64,000 bases of DNA from Glandiceps talaboti (taxonomy: Eukaryota; Hemichordata; Enteropneusta; Spengelidae): assembly GCF_964340395.1 (NCBI RefSeq), contig NC_135568.1, positions 14,326,276 through 14,390,275 of the forward strand. Reading direction: 5' to 3'. How positions within the stretch are numbered: position 1 is the first letter of the stretch; every line of letters starts with the position of its first letter. The notes below the pieces were generated by a model. It was given only the letters and a program-made list of their open reading frames with translations, was not told where the DNA came from and ran no database searches. The position numbers and the translations under genes are program-made. This document shows positions 22,014-34,233 of the stretch, piece by piece.

Positions 22014-23143
22014 TATTGTGAAAAATGACACAAAATATATATTTTTTGGTTTTATACATCTCCAAAAATTGAAGTTACCGTTTTTACTTTCAAATTTATA
22101 TATACTATAGGTTGTCTGTCCGTCTTTCTTTTTGGACACAATGTCTTTAAATTAAAATTGCAGCAGGAAACGTGCTACACATCTTGGTGGTGGTCAAACT
22201 TGCTAGATATTGATGACACTATCGCTGATACGTGACATTGACATTACCTGCATAATTTGCATATATAATGACTAATTTGTATAATTACTGATAATCACTA
22301 ATCAGGAGATATCAACATACTTTTTAGGTAAGAAATTCATTGAATTTGTGGAAATTATTTTGATACCATGACTACTGTGTCTTATACCTATACATGTTGC
22401 TTGACATGTGACAAATTCGCATTACAAACGAATGATGTTTACTTATATGAGGGGATATATCATTAACAGAAGCAGAAAATGTCATCTAAACCTGTGGGTA
22501 GACTAGTGATATGCCTATACTCTAAATGTGTCATGAGTATGATTTATATCATTATTAAAATATAAGTATGCATAATTAATTACTTTTACCTTGGTGATGT
22601 ATCATCCACAATAGTTATGAATTTCGCCAAAACATGTGGGTAAACTAATGATATGACATATATTTATCCTATATGTAATACCATTGGTATGATTTACCAG
22701 TATTATTATCATTTATCAGCAATATTAAAATATTACTATGTATAATTAATTATATTTTGCCAATGAGGTGATGTTTCACCCAGGTTGTTGGTAAAAATTA
22801 CACATATGTCAAAAATGGAGTATTTCATAGCTTTAAATGTCAAAGACGTGAAGACACATATAGACGTAGAGTCGATTTTAGAGTAGGTGAGGGTAGGTAG
22901 ATTTTTTTTCTTTTATAATGTGTGTGTGTGTGTGTTTGTGTGTGTGTCTGTGTGTCTGTGTGTGTAGTTCAGCTAGTTATGTTTTCCTTTAATTGTTTTC
23001 CATATGGTCTGTGTCACTGGTTTCTTCCCATCATGTACAGTCATTATATATTATATTTTTAATAGTCGTTGTCATTTTCTTATTTTTTATCAGTACATGC
23101 CAATATTGTCGTTTATTTTATCACTTAGTTACCCGTTTCCACG
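22014..23143 (+). repeat. 3' flank of sulfotransferase A, shared with other copies
   Basis: Noncoding. GCAGCAGGAAACGTGCTACA, GATGACACTATCGCTGAT, CAGGAGATATCAACAT and GCCAAAACATGTGGGTAAAC occur in the same order after copies B, C (partly) and D. It ends in a (TG)n tract (about 22919-22968) and a partial R2 repeat. Confidence 0.8.
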
Positions 23144-23386
23144 AGAGATAGAGAGACAGACAGACAGACAGATGGAGGGCGTGATATACATACATACATA
23201 CATACATACATACATACATACATACATACATACATACATACATACATACATGCACAGAGATTGACAGACAGACACATACATATACACATACATACATACA
23301 TACATACATACATACATACATACATACATACATACATACATACATACATACATACATACATACATGTATATATGTATGTATGTAAC
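23144..23386. repeat. ACAG and CATA compound microsatellite
   Basis: Short ACAG run, then long CATA tracts split by a GCACAGAGATTGACAG spacer. The counterpart at 41060-41308 has the same spacer, so the microsatellite was carried within the duplication. Confidence 0.95.
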
Positions 23387-25100
23387 TCTCATTAAAATCC
23401 AATGTAGTTTACTCGGTGCGATTTCTTTTTAGCTGTTACGTTTATGGTCGTTTCTTCTTTTCTGAGCCCCACACCCCCTCTCCGTCACCCACATCTGACC
23501 ATAGGTATGTGTTCCAATGTGTCTAGGATGAAAGGTTTGAATAAATAGAGCATTTGTATCGATCATACTTGCAAGCCAACTCTGTCCAGAATTACACATA
23601 TAGTTCGTCGGTTTTAGGACAATTGCCCCCCGGACAAACGCCCCCCCCCCCCCCGACAAATGCCGTCTTTCAATCGCAATATACCTGTAGTAGAAATGCT
23701 AAGTAACCCTAAAAGACATGACTTTCTTGGGTGAGTTGTGAGCCATAGTCCTACCGTAGGCATTTGTTCGGGGGCATTTGTCCAGGGGACATTTGTCCTA
23801 CGGGGGCATTTGTCCAGGGGGCGTTTGTCCGGGGGCAGTTTGTCCTGTTACCAGTTCCTCACAGGACCCTAGTTCAAACCTCTGATTACGGTGTAAGTAT
23901 TTAGGGCGACATGTCGTAAAACTATCTAAAACCACTTTATGGTGGATTCATGTGTTATGTAATCTTGTAAACCTCCGTTTTTGTTGTGTAGGGGTGATAT
24001 ATTGTTTCATATGTCAACTCGTTCCCTAGCAACACGTTTTATAATTGATCAATATATTCCATCGATGCAGAGGCTAAACCATGTGCGTGCTTTATAAAAT
24101 TATATGATGTCACTATACAACTAGTCTAATTGTAACTTGAATACCACACCATCTTATGTGTGGTACATGGTGTTTTGACAGTCCGTGTCTTATGATATCA
24201 GCATGAAAACAAGTAGAGGAATTTTCTACTCCCGACAACCAACACTTCAGTTACGATTGGGGTTCAACTGTTGTCATAATATATAAATCACGTGATAGAT
24301 TAAGACGATTCAATTCTAAAGACCACATAATCAGGGTTGGAACCAGGGTCGTTAAAAGTAGTTTATTCTTTATTTTGTGAATCATTTTATTTTAAATTCA
24401 TTTTTTCTAGTTTAATGTTTAGAAAGATGTTGTTTTAAGCTTCATTTTATTGTCATAATATTTTTAAAAATATTTAATATTTAGTGTCGGTTACACAGAC
24501 TCTCACCTCTGGGGGCTCTTCGACGAAACCGCCCAGACGGTTCAGATGAGTACCCGTATCTCTGATAGCTACCAGAAGCTTGGGGAGGTCTCGTAGGCAG
24601 AGTCCCAACGGCGAAAATCTGGGTAACCTAGACTAACACGATTTGTGCTGTGGTTCATTTGGTTGCATATGTCAGAAGGAGGTCAGACAGTCTATGACTA
24701 CACAGGTATTCTATAAGTTAGTCGAGCCACAGTGTTGACAATAGTCAAATAGTCAAATATTCATGATATTCAAAACTTATGACATACTCAAATTACCCTA
24801 AGCTTCTATTTTTAGAATGTTTGTCAAATCTGTGTTACTTTCTTAGACAACACTGGCGTGTGAACATTGGTCTTTCGCTCTTCCTGACGGAAAAAGCTTT
24901 GTGATTTAAATAGTAACGACTTTGCTTTCTCTCGGTTGGTAAGTAAAGATTTGTTATATTAATTCATTTACATACAGGGCAATTTTTTTGTTGTTGTTCG
25001 ATTGATTATATTCGTTATTTATAGAGGCTGGATTTGAAGACCTAGGATTTATTTAGTGCCTGGCAAAAAGATATAGTATTATTCAACAGGTGGGAACTAA
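23385..25100 (+). repeat. Duplicated block U, copy B
   Basis: Same landmark order as copy A, but with a foldback element inserted at 23607-23852 and without the CCGAGCCACACGAGAGTG stretch. GTCGGTTACACAGACTCTC is at 24485. No gene. Confidence 0.85.
23607..23852. mobile_element. Foldback element with GGACAAATGCCCC-type arrays, copy 1
   Basis: A 246-bp insertion flanked by AGTTC (23602-23606 and 23853-23857). The left arm reads AGGACAATTGCCCCCCGGAC and then a C15 run (about 23640-23654). The right arm is an array of GGGGGCATTTGTCC units in the complementary sense. The equivalent positions at about 37738 and 52940 are uninterrupted, giving empty sites. No ORF, so nonautonomous. Confidence 0.8.
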
Positions 25101-27360
25101 CACACCCTCTGTAACTTGTGCTCATTCGCTAATGCCGTCACTCTTTCGGAGTTGACATTTTCGCAGTTTTTTTTCTCGAATACGTAAAACAAAAGTTTAG
25201 GGTCGGCGTGAAAAACTAGGTGGGGTCGGGTAACCGGAACCAAACGATTTTTTATTGGCCTAAACATGTTACCCCTTTGTGATAAACATCATTAGACGAT
25301 TTGAGGTTTGACCACATTGCATTATGTTTCTTGTCATATCCCAATATTACAATACATACACAAGGTAGAGAACTAAGAGCACATACTTAAAACTAGAAGC
25401 TTAGTATAATTTGATATATGCGTTAAGATTCGAATGTCAACAGTGTGTATAGTCTGAGTGACATATAAATTATCGGCAATACCTGTGTACACATAGACTC
25501 CCTGACCTCTTCTGACATTCACATGACTCTCTGACCTCTTCTGACATTCACATGCCATCGCGTTAAGAAACTGTTGACAATCCGAAAAGCGTATTTTTCA
25601 CCTCCGTCCATAAAATTGGATATTGAAAAAGAACTGAATCATCGACAGTTCGTTGCAAAACTGGAAAATTAGATTGCATCCTTATCAGATCGACTAATAC
25701 TCGTTGTAGCCCCGTGTATATTCTGACTGCTGCATAGGGTATGGTAACGGCGACAAGGAAAATGTCTGTATGGCTTTGGGGTCAAGGTGTGTGGCTCTAG
25801 TATCTCTGTTGTCAATAGAAATAAACTTCTGAAAATTTCTTTTACTGCTGCTAAAATTGTGGGCCTGCCTACTCCTGCTCTCTCCGATCTTACTGATCGT
25901 GCAATACTGCGCAAGGCACGTGTGATTGCTGTAGACGACAAACATCCACTTTATGCATATTTTGATATTCTCCCATCTGGCCGATACCGCTGTCTTAAAT
26001 GCTCCAAAGTTCGTTACAGCAAGAGTTTCGTCCCATCAACCGTCATGGTGTTGTTAAATCAATGCTAAGTTGTATTTGTGTAGTAAGTGTATTTGTGTTT
26101 GTGTAGTTGTTCACTTGGACTTTTGTGAGTTGTATACTACATATCCTTGTGGACCAATAAATACATACATAATAATGATAATAATAATAATCTAGCATGC
26201 TATCAGTCATTTTTTTTTGCGAATTTGTTACTGGAAATGTCAGATGCCGTCAGTTACCCGAACTCGGATAGGATTCCGGTTTTTTTTTAATATGTCTTTT
26301 CAATCCGATTTTGCAGACAACTTCAGCATCGCTTTCGTCCTCACAGTTCCACGTCAGCAAGAAAGTGTGTAAGTTCGGCGAGATATTTCGTGGCATGGCT
26401 TAATGATCCATGCATTCGATATGATCTATTAGTCCTTGTTGGACAGTTTACAAGCAGTCGGTTCATTGGACTAATTTAATAGTGACGCGAATAGTAGACG
26501 AATCAGCTATTCGGTTAGTTGCTATTAGTTAAGTGACTATATACACATACTGTCAAATATTACTGCCGTGTATGTATAGTGAGTGTCACATGACAATGTC
26601 AAATGGGGTCACAAGTGTAAGTCACAAACTTAGCAACTTTTGATTGCGTGGCACGAGCTTAAACCATCGTAGTATTGCTTCACCTCTCTAGTCGAAATTT
26701 CGGGACATGGTCTGGAATTATATATGAAATTTTGCATGTTTTACTCCCTACCTAAAATCCTTACAGTAATTTGTCATATTTTCAAATTAAATAACACCTG
26801 TTTGTCAAAAGGGTATTCGTTGCTTAGTAACTTGGAGATCGAGAGGTACATGTAAATAAATACCCTTTTACTTAACTCGAGGGAATGCCGACTACGATAC
26901 TCGCCAGGCACGAATAAGTTATCCCGTGCTTCAAACATAACACCAACAACAGACTATTCATCTATCTGTCCTCTCCCGGCATGGTACTTCATTGTAACAA
27001 AGATCAACCATGCCAGGTAACACATCGTCCGTGTATAAAGTAGAAAGTTTTTTTTTTTAAAAAGGATAAAAAATGGCTTTATTTTCTATTACTTGAAAGA
27101 TGAGCATGCGGTTTGTGAATGAAGCGCAGGTTTAAGTCTGCTAAAATATTATTTTTTGTATTGAATTCATGATTTGTATTTTGACACAACTTTGTAAGTA
27201 ACTTGGTTTCATGTGAAAACAATTTAATTGGTGCCCTTCTTTATCATGTCAACCGATATGTGTCTCCGTCTCTACTTTATCCTTTCATGGGGTAATTTCA
27301 AAAAAACGAAGAAAAGTATTGTATATTATTGTATCTGATAATAACCATGAAAGATATTTT
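25101..27360 (+). other. Noncoding segment upstream of sulfotransferase B
   Basis: Contains a short R2 copy (25162-25261), a direct repeat of CTCTGACCTCTTCTGACATTC (about 25500-25550), and sequence aligned with 14.7-16.3 kb, broken by the LINE fragment at 25801-26190. No gene beyond that remnant. Confidence 0.6.
25801..26190 (+). mobile_element. LINE 3'-end fragment with 5-bp target duplication
   Basis: Encodes a reverse-transcriptase C-terminal tail: NRNKLLKI, AAKIVGLPTPALSDL, RKARVIAVDDKHPLY, ILPSGRYRC, YSKSFVPS. This is a pattern common in LINE-encoded proteins. It is followed by a 3' UTR and an (ATA/AAT)n tail. TCTAG flanks both ends (25796-25800 and 26191-26195). The paralogous site near 14850 (GGCCTTTAGCATGC) lacks the insert. 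Severely 5'-truncated, with no catalytic domain. Confidence 0.8.
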
Positions 27361-27421
27361 CATTATTTTACAGATTTGCATTGAAAGTTCTTTGATCGAG
27401 TTCATCTTTTAAATCAACGGA

Positions 27422-28625
27422 ATGAGAATTCAGGTAAAAATAGCCTGCTTGGCGATGTTCGTTATTGGTGCCACAATTGGTTATTTTATAAGGTGGAATC
27501 ACGAACGCAGTGCTATAAAAAATACCACCTAATAAAGACAACTTGGATTTCGATGAACAAATACGAGAGGATTTCAGACTACAAATGTCTTTGAAAGACA
27601 ACTGCAATCATTCAACCACAAATGAGTCTGAAACGGAGCAAATATGCAGGTCATCCTTAAAACATTATAACGACAATTATGCAAATAAGGGAAGAAGATG
27701 GTGGCTCTGTCCTACAATTCATGATATACTTTGGACATGTTTAAAACCACTTCGAAAGGGAAGAGAACCGTTACCGAATTATTATCTACAAAACGACACT
27801 CTTCAGAAAGACCATTTGTACAAATCTGCTTCTGTAGCCTTCTTCCATATCCCTAAATGTGGAGGAACGTCTATAAATGACTTTGTAATTCAGCTATCCA
27901 AAACTGTTTACAAGAAACGAAAAATACACGACATCCGTCACTGCTTAGATTTCTACAGACTAGCCTTAGATCTTGGGTTGAAACATGACCGGGTGTTCAT
28001 GATTTCAAAGCGAGTATATGGCCTTCACCAATTCGCTTATCCTAAAACGCCATTCCTCTATTTTGCTTGGTTTCGTCATCCAATAGACCGCTTCATCTCT
28101 CAGTATTACTTTTTAAGGAATTTCCCCAACGAGAACAAAGAAATACGGTCAAGTAAATATATCACCGATTTTTTAATGATGACGAAAGATCGCCATATTC
28201 ACATGACTGATAATTTTGTTGTGCGTTTAATGCAGTTTGGTGATCACCGAGATAACGACGATTCATTTGAAGCGAGTGATGGTGCGTGTATTCCCGGCGA
28301 TACGGCTGCACCAGAAATCACTGAAAAGCACTTTCTGACGGCTAAGAGAAATTTGCTTAATCACATTGCGTATGTTGGAATTTTAGAAGATTTCAAAATG
28401 TCCCAAGACATGTTGTGTTACATGCTAGGGACGCAATGTCCGAAAGAGCCAATTCATAAAAATGCTAATAGTAAGCGACCACAAGATGACCTAAGTGACT
28501 TCGAGCGAAAGGAAATCATAAGAAGAAATACTTGGGATCTAAAAATATATGACATTGTTGTTGACATTTATAAAAAGCAGAAAGAAAAATATGTTTCCAT
28601 GTTAAGTTCAAAGAAGCACTCATAG
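27422..28625 (+). pseudogene. Sulfotransferase family 2, copy B, frameshifted
   Basis: The ATG at 27422 opens the same N-terminus as copies A and D (MRIQVKIACLAM) and the anchor, but one extra base in an A-run near 27512-27518 shifts the frame to a TAA at 27530. From about 27520 the other frame is open to 28625 and preserves the stem, HIPKCGGTS, FRHPIDRFISQYYF and the whole C-terminus. The first ATG in that frame (27583) would give a protein without the membrane anchor, hence unlikely to be placed in the Golgi. The body is otherwise undamaged, so the lesion is recent or could be an assembly or allele error. Acceptor TTTTACAG ends at 27373. Confidence 0.85.
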
Positions 28626-29385
28626 TATTGTGAAAAATGACACAAAATATATATTTTTTGGTTTTATACATCTCCAAAAATTGAAGTTACCGTTTTTACT
28701 TTCAAATTTATATATACTATAGGCTGTCTGTACTGTCCGTCTGTCTTTTTGGACACACTGTCTTTTTATTCAAATTGCAGCAGGAAACTTGCTACACATC
28801 TTTGTGATGGTCAAACTTGCTAGATATTGATGACACTATCGCTGATACGTGACATAGACAATACCTGCATAATTTGCATATATAATGACTAATTTGCATA
28901 ATTACTGATAATCACTAATCAGGAGATATCAACATACTTTTGAGGTAAGAATTTCATCGAATTTGTGGAAATTATTTTGATACCATGACTACTGTGTCTT
29001 ATACCTATACATGTTGCTTGACATGTGACAAATTTGCATTACAAACGAATGATGTTTACTTATGAGGGATATATCATTAACAGAAGCAGAAAATGCCATC
29101 TAAACCTGTGGGTAAACTAGTGATATGCCTATACTCTAAATGTGTCATGAGTATGATTTATATAATTATTGAAATATTAGTAGGCATAATTAATTATTTT
29201 ACCTTGGTGATGTATCATCAACATTAGTTATGAATTTCGCCAAAACATGTGGGTAAACTAATGATATCCCATATATTTATCCTATATATCATTGGTATGA
29301 TTTACCAGTATTATTATCATTTATCAGTAATATTAAAATATTACTATGTACAATTACTATGTGTGTGTGTGTGTGTGTGTGTGTG
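28626..29385 (+). repeat. 3' flank of sulfotransferase B (shared), ending in TG repeat
   Basis: Same noncoding flank as behind copy A. The similarity stops at the (TG)n tract (29358-29385), after which the sequence is unique and leads into the propeller-sushi-LCCL gene. Confidence 0.8.
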
Positions 29386-30070
29386 AAGCCATGAGTGTAA
29401 TCGGAAAATACTTATTCTCACCAGTGCAAGGTAAACAACTACCTACGAATGAACTTATAATTTATGCCAACATTTCAACAATTAGGGTACTATTGTTTTG
29501 GGGAACATCTAGAGTAACATACTGTAAGTTAATTATGGTATTATATTGTTAGTAGTCACCTTCTATTCATGTGAGCATGACTGCAGTTATGATGCAATTC
29601 GGTGCCTTAGCTTTTCCGATGTGGAACATGTTGATAAATCGCCCAATTGTGATGTAGTAGAAAGAGGACAGTAATATTATTCTACAATAGCTTAGTCGAG
29701 AATTTACACTTTAGTTAAGTATTTTCTCTTGAGTAAAAGCTTAATAAACTCAAATTGTGCTACTTTAAGTAAATCATGTAATTTAAGGGTAGATACCTCC
29801 TTGAGTGTTCTATTTTAAGTTGATACTCATCAATGACAATATTCTCAAAAAAAAACATCTGTGCTTGCTAGTATTTAGTAATTCGTTTATATTACATCAT
29901 GTTGAGGTACTAATACATCACTACAATGGTACCATTTTTGCCAGGTGACACTTGCATCATAGATTATTCATAGAGATAGAACAATGACCTTCAAAATGAG
30001 CGTATAACAAGAACTCAAGAACAGGCTGACGACCACAGCTTAGGGCTAACTGCAAAGAACGGCAAGAAAC
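29386..30070 (+). other. Upstream region of the propeller-sushi-LCCL gene
   Basis: Unique AT-rich sequence. No clear TATA element was identified. It presumably holds the promoter and 5' UTR of the gene starting at 30071. Confidence 0.35.
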
Positions 30071-33000
30071 ATGGAATGTGCAGCATTTTTGTCACTTTTA
30101 ATTTTATCATCACTGGTAAGTAGATTACAGTATTATTTTAACCTGTATTACTAAACATTCATCACCAAGAAAAACGAATCAGCATTTGCACGGTTGGAAT
30201 ATGATGTCCACGTCACCCTCCTCATTTTTGATGATGCAACATTAACAGAGATAATGTTATTGATTTGTGAATCGCCCCTTTATCCACCAATTGGCCATCT
30301 CGTCATGGTCGTACTGTGTTTAAAAAAAAGATATTCTTACACTGCCGTTGTTTTTCATTACAAAATTTCTGGAGACTAGTGAACAGGTTTAATACATTGT
30401 GTATGATTGGCTCGGGTAACAGTTGCGTTACGTTTTTGAGTTGTGGATCTGTTTTTATAAAATTAGTAGGTAAATTTAACTTCATGTATAGAAAGATTAC
30501 AGCTATATATTACATGTGGTATTCCAAATTTTGTTTTACAGATTGCCATTCAGGCTACTAAGGGTAAGTAAATACATCACCTTCACATTCATTTCTAAGT
30601 GTCCATATGTTGGGCTTCAGTAACTTTTTATGGCCATATTTCTGTCTGAATTTTTAATGTGTTAATTTGCATCTGTTTTCATATCAATAATTATCATGGC
30701 ATAAAGAACAAAAGAATCTACATTTAGCATAATTATATTTGTACTAAACAGGTTTGGCTTGGAATGTTTCTTTTTTTCTGATATATCTGGGGAAAATAAC
30801 AGAAATGTAAACTTTTGGCATAATGTGTTACTCCGTTCAGTAGCAATACAATGTCTCCAGAGTCTCAAGGCGAGTAGTACGGTTTAAGTTTTAATATAAG
30901 AATTTCTGATTCAATCGTATAGTCCCAGCCTTAATTGGAGTAACTTCCTGGAAGGAGTTGATAGGAAGAGATGTGATAGACGGAAGCTGGAGTGCACCAG
31001 TGTCAGGGAGCTGTTGCATAACGAGTGTTGCATTTATGCCCGATGGTTCATTGGTTGGCGTCGGTGAGGACAAGAAGTTATATACAAAGGCAGGTTATGA
31101 AGTTGGCGAATGGCAGGGTCCTGTAGCTAAAAGTTGCTGCGTAAGTGATGTGGCAGTTATGGAAGACGGGACGATAATCGGCGTACGGCATACTAAAAAT
31201 AAATTGGTATCTCGCGATGGTATGGATGGGAAATGGAAACCTGTAAAGGGAGGAAATGGCGTGGTCCGGGTCGACATAATGCCAGATGGTCGTATTGTTG
31301 GCGTCGCTCCATCCGGGGCTTTGAAGATTCGAGCTGGATTGCAAGGAAAATGGAGCACTGTGAAATCGGCAGGCGTGAAGGTTGATGATATCGCTGTTCA
31401 GCCAAATGGTAAAGTCATCGGTGTGAGGAAAGAAACTTGTACACTCCATTTGAGGGATATGAATGAAGAACCAGGACCATGGACTGCAGCATTCGCTTCT
31501 TCAGGCTGTGCAAAATCAATTGTTTCTGCTGGGAATATAGGTATGGATTTCAATCAAATGAATACATACATACATTCATACATACATACATACATACATA
31601 CATACATACATACATACATACTTGTGTGCGTGCGTTCGTAATAATATTTAAAGTGGCCATATGGATGAGGATTTTGTATGTATTTTGGATTCTTAATTTA
31701 CAAAACAATGTTATCACGGCTTCCTACTTGAAAAATGAATGTGAAACAACATATGCTAAGTCCTTGTTTGTAACTCAATAACTGAATCTTTGTCATTGTA
31801 CGTACAAGTCCAAATTTAAACCCTTTACAAATTTGTAGCTTTTTGTAATGTATTGAGTAACAAACACAGATTTTGTCAATGTTGTTTCTCATCAATTTTC
31901 AAGTAGGAAGTTATTATAAAATTATTTCATAAATTAAAAAATCCAAAAGAAATACCCTAACCTCATCTCTCCTGGCAACTTTGAGACACAACATCCAATC
32001 TCCAGTACTTGTATTAGTGCTATCTTATCAGTAGAGCCATATGCATAAGATTGGCCATTGTTTAGTTCAGACTTACTTTTTGCAGCTCTGTGAAACAGCT
32101 GATTGTCTCACAAGAATAGTAATCCTGATTATTTGAATCTGTACGGCTAATGCCGGATTAGGATTAACCATCAGGTTAGAAATACCTAGTTATCGGGGAT
32201 CGACTTATCTAATCTAATCCAATCATAATATAATACTAATCTAACGTCCTGGGATTAATAAATGATCTTGTATATCTTTTGTCATATTTTAGTGGAAAAA
32301 GAAGAGCGTGTCGTTCAGGCAAATCCGGTAATTCAGGAAGAAGCATCCGGTAAGATTTACATCATTTTTGACTATTATTAACAGATTATGTATGTTTAAT
32401 TTATTAATTTTTCTACTAAACCATTTTGCTTATACCATATAAACACCTTAACAATTGAGAAGACGTACACATTTGACTTTATACCTTGCCTGGATTTTTT
32501 TTCAGAAATAAAGTGTCCCGCACTGACAAAACCTAAGAATGGCAATGTCAACTGTGACGAAAGTGGTGCCACAAGCCCAGGTACTACGTGTATGTATTCA
32601 TGCAATAGTGGCTACGAGGCAATGGGAATAAGTTTTGTAATGTGTTTAGAGAATGGACAATGGAGTGGAGATAACAGTTTTGTGTGCAATGGTAAGTAAC
32701 GTTTTGTGTTTGATACGTAGTCTGCCATCTGTTATGTCGATGGTAAATCAAATATGTTTGTTAAAAGAGTGACTTTGAGTCTTTTATTCGGCTACATTCT
32801 CCGTTTTTCACAGGGTGCCAGGGTGCAGCAAGCATGTAATTGATTGATTGATCGATCGATCGATCGATTGATTTATTGATTGATATATTATTTGGTTGAA
32901 TGATTTCTCCATTGAATGATTAATTTTTGTGATCAAATAACAAATCAATCAATCAATCAATCAACTGATCGATCAATCAATCAATTACATGCTCGCTGCA

Positions 33001-34196
33001 CCATGTGGTTTTTCACCAAATCTTAACAGTATCCATGCACATTGGACTCACTTCCATACAAATCTGCATTAGCTGCTACTGAACATTTTAAAAAAGGTTT
33101 TTTAAGATACAATAACCTTCTCTTATATCGTACACCTGAACAGTATATTGAATCATCGGAGCATGAACTTATATTTTGTAACTTTTTACACGATAAATCA
33201 AATCAAATTGATATTTGGTGCGCCCTCAACGGTTATCACGATTTAAACCTTGTACTGTAATAATTAATGGATAAGAATGACCACTAATTAACATGTACGA
33301 TGCCTAATTACTGTTATTTTGGCACATTTCAGTGGTTGTCTGATCGAAAAACGATACTACAACTACAACCTTGTGCAGTTTTAAAATGGCGACTGTTTCA
33401 AAACCAAGCTTTCGTTCAAGATTTAAACTTGTCACTACACCACCTGTGGATAATATTGACCACTAATTAAGATACACAATGTCTTTTTATGAGTAATTGA
33501 GGCTAGTTGTAGTGGATGTGTCTTGGTTACTTCATAACAAAATATTCCAGTTGCAGCAAGGGCAGGTTTAATTTAGATTGATTTGTTATTATCTTTATAT
33601 ACCACAAACCTTCCATGCCCAATTCTCGCTATTTTTCAGTTCCTCCAACTGCAGAGCCTGAAGGTGAGTATACAGTAGAATATCTCTTGTAACATTATCA
33701 AACTGAACTTATTAAGAGGGATGGGGTTGTGGAGGGAGGAATTTTACTGTTTACTTCGTGACCCGTCATTTACTTCCGTATATTCTTAAACAGTGTTGTA
33801 AATATATATAATTGCTTTGAAATATTTTTCCTGATTAACTTCTAATCTTTGCTGTTGCTATTGTCAAAATCATGCCTACAAATTATGTAAAATTTGATAC
33901 GATAATCGGTTTACCCATAATGATACTCGTAATAATGTTGTCATATTCATATGACATGCATGTACCAGGTAGATTTGACTTAGAGTGTGTTATTACTGAA
34001 ACTAACCAAGTAGACAGAGTATTTGCTTTTTTGCTTTGCACATTTTCTTTTCAACTAAACATAAAAAATAATGCCCCAATTACATTGTATGTAATTGGGG
34101 CACAAATGCACAAATATCACTTAATTACTCGTTTCCACAGACACAGACGGACAGAGAGACAGACAGACATACAGACAGACAGACAGACAGACAGAC

Positions 34197-34233
<37 letters not shown>

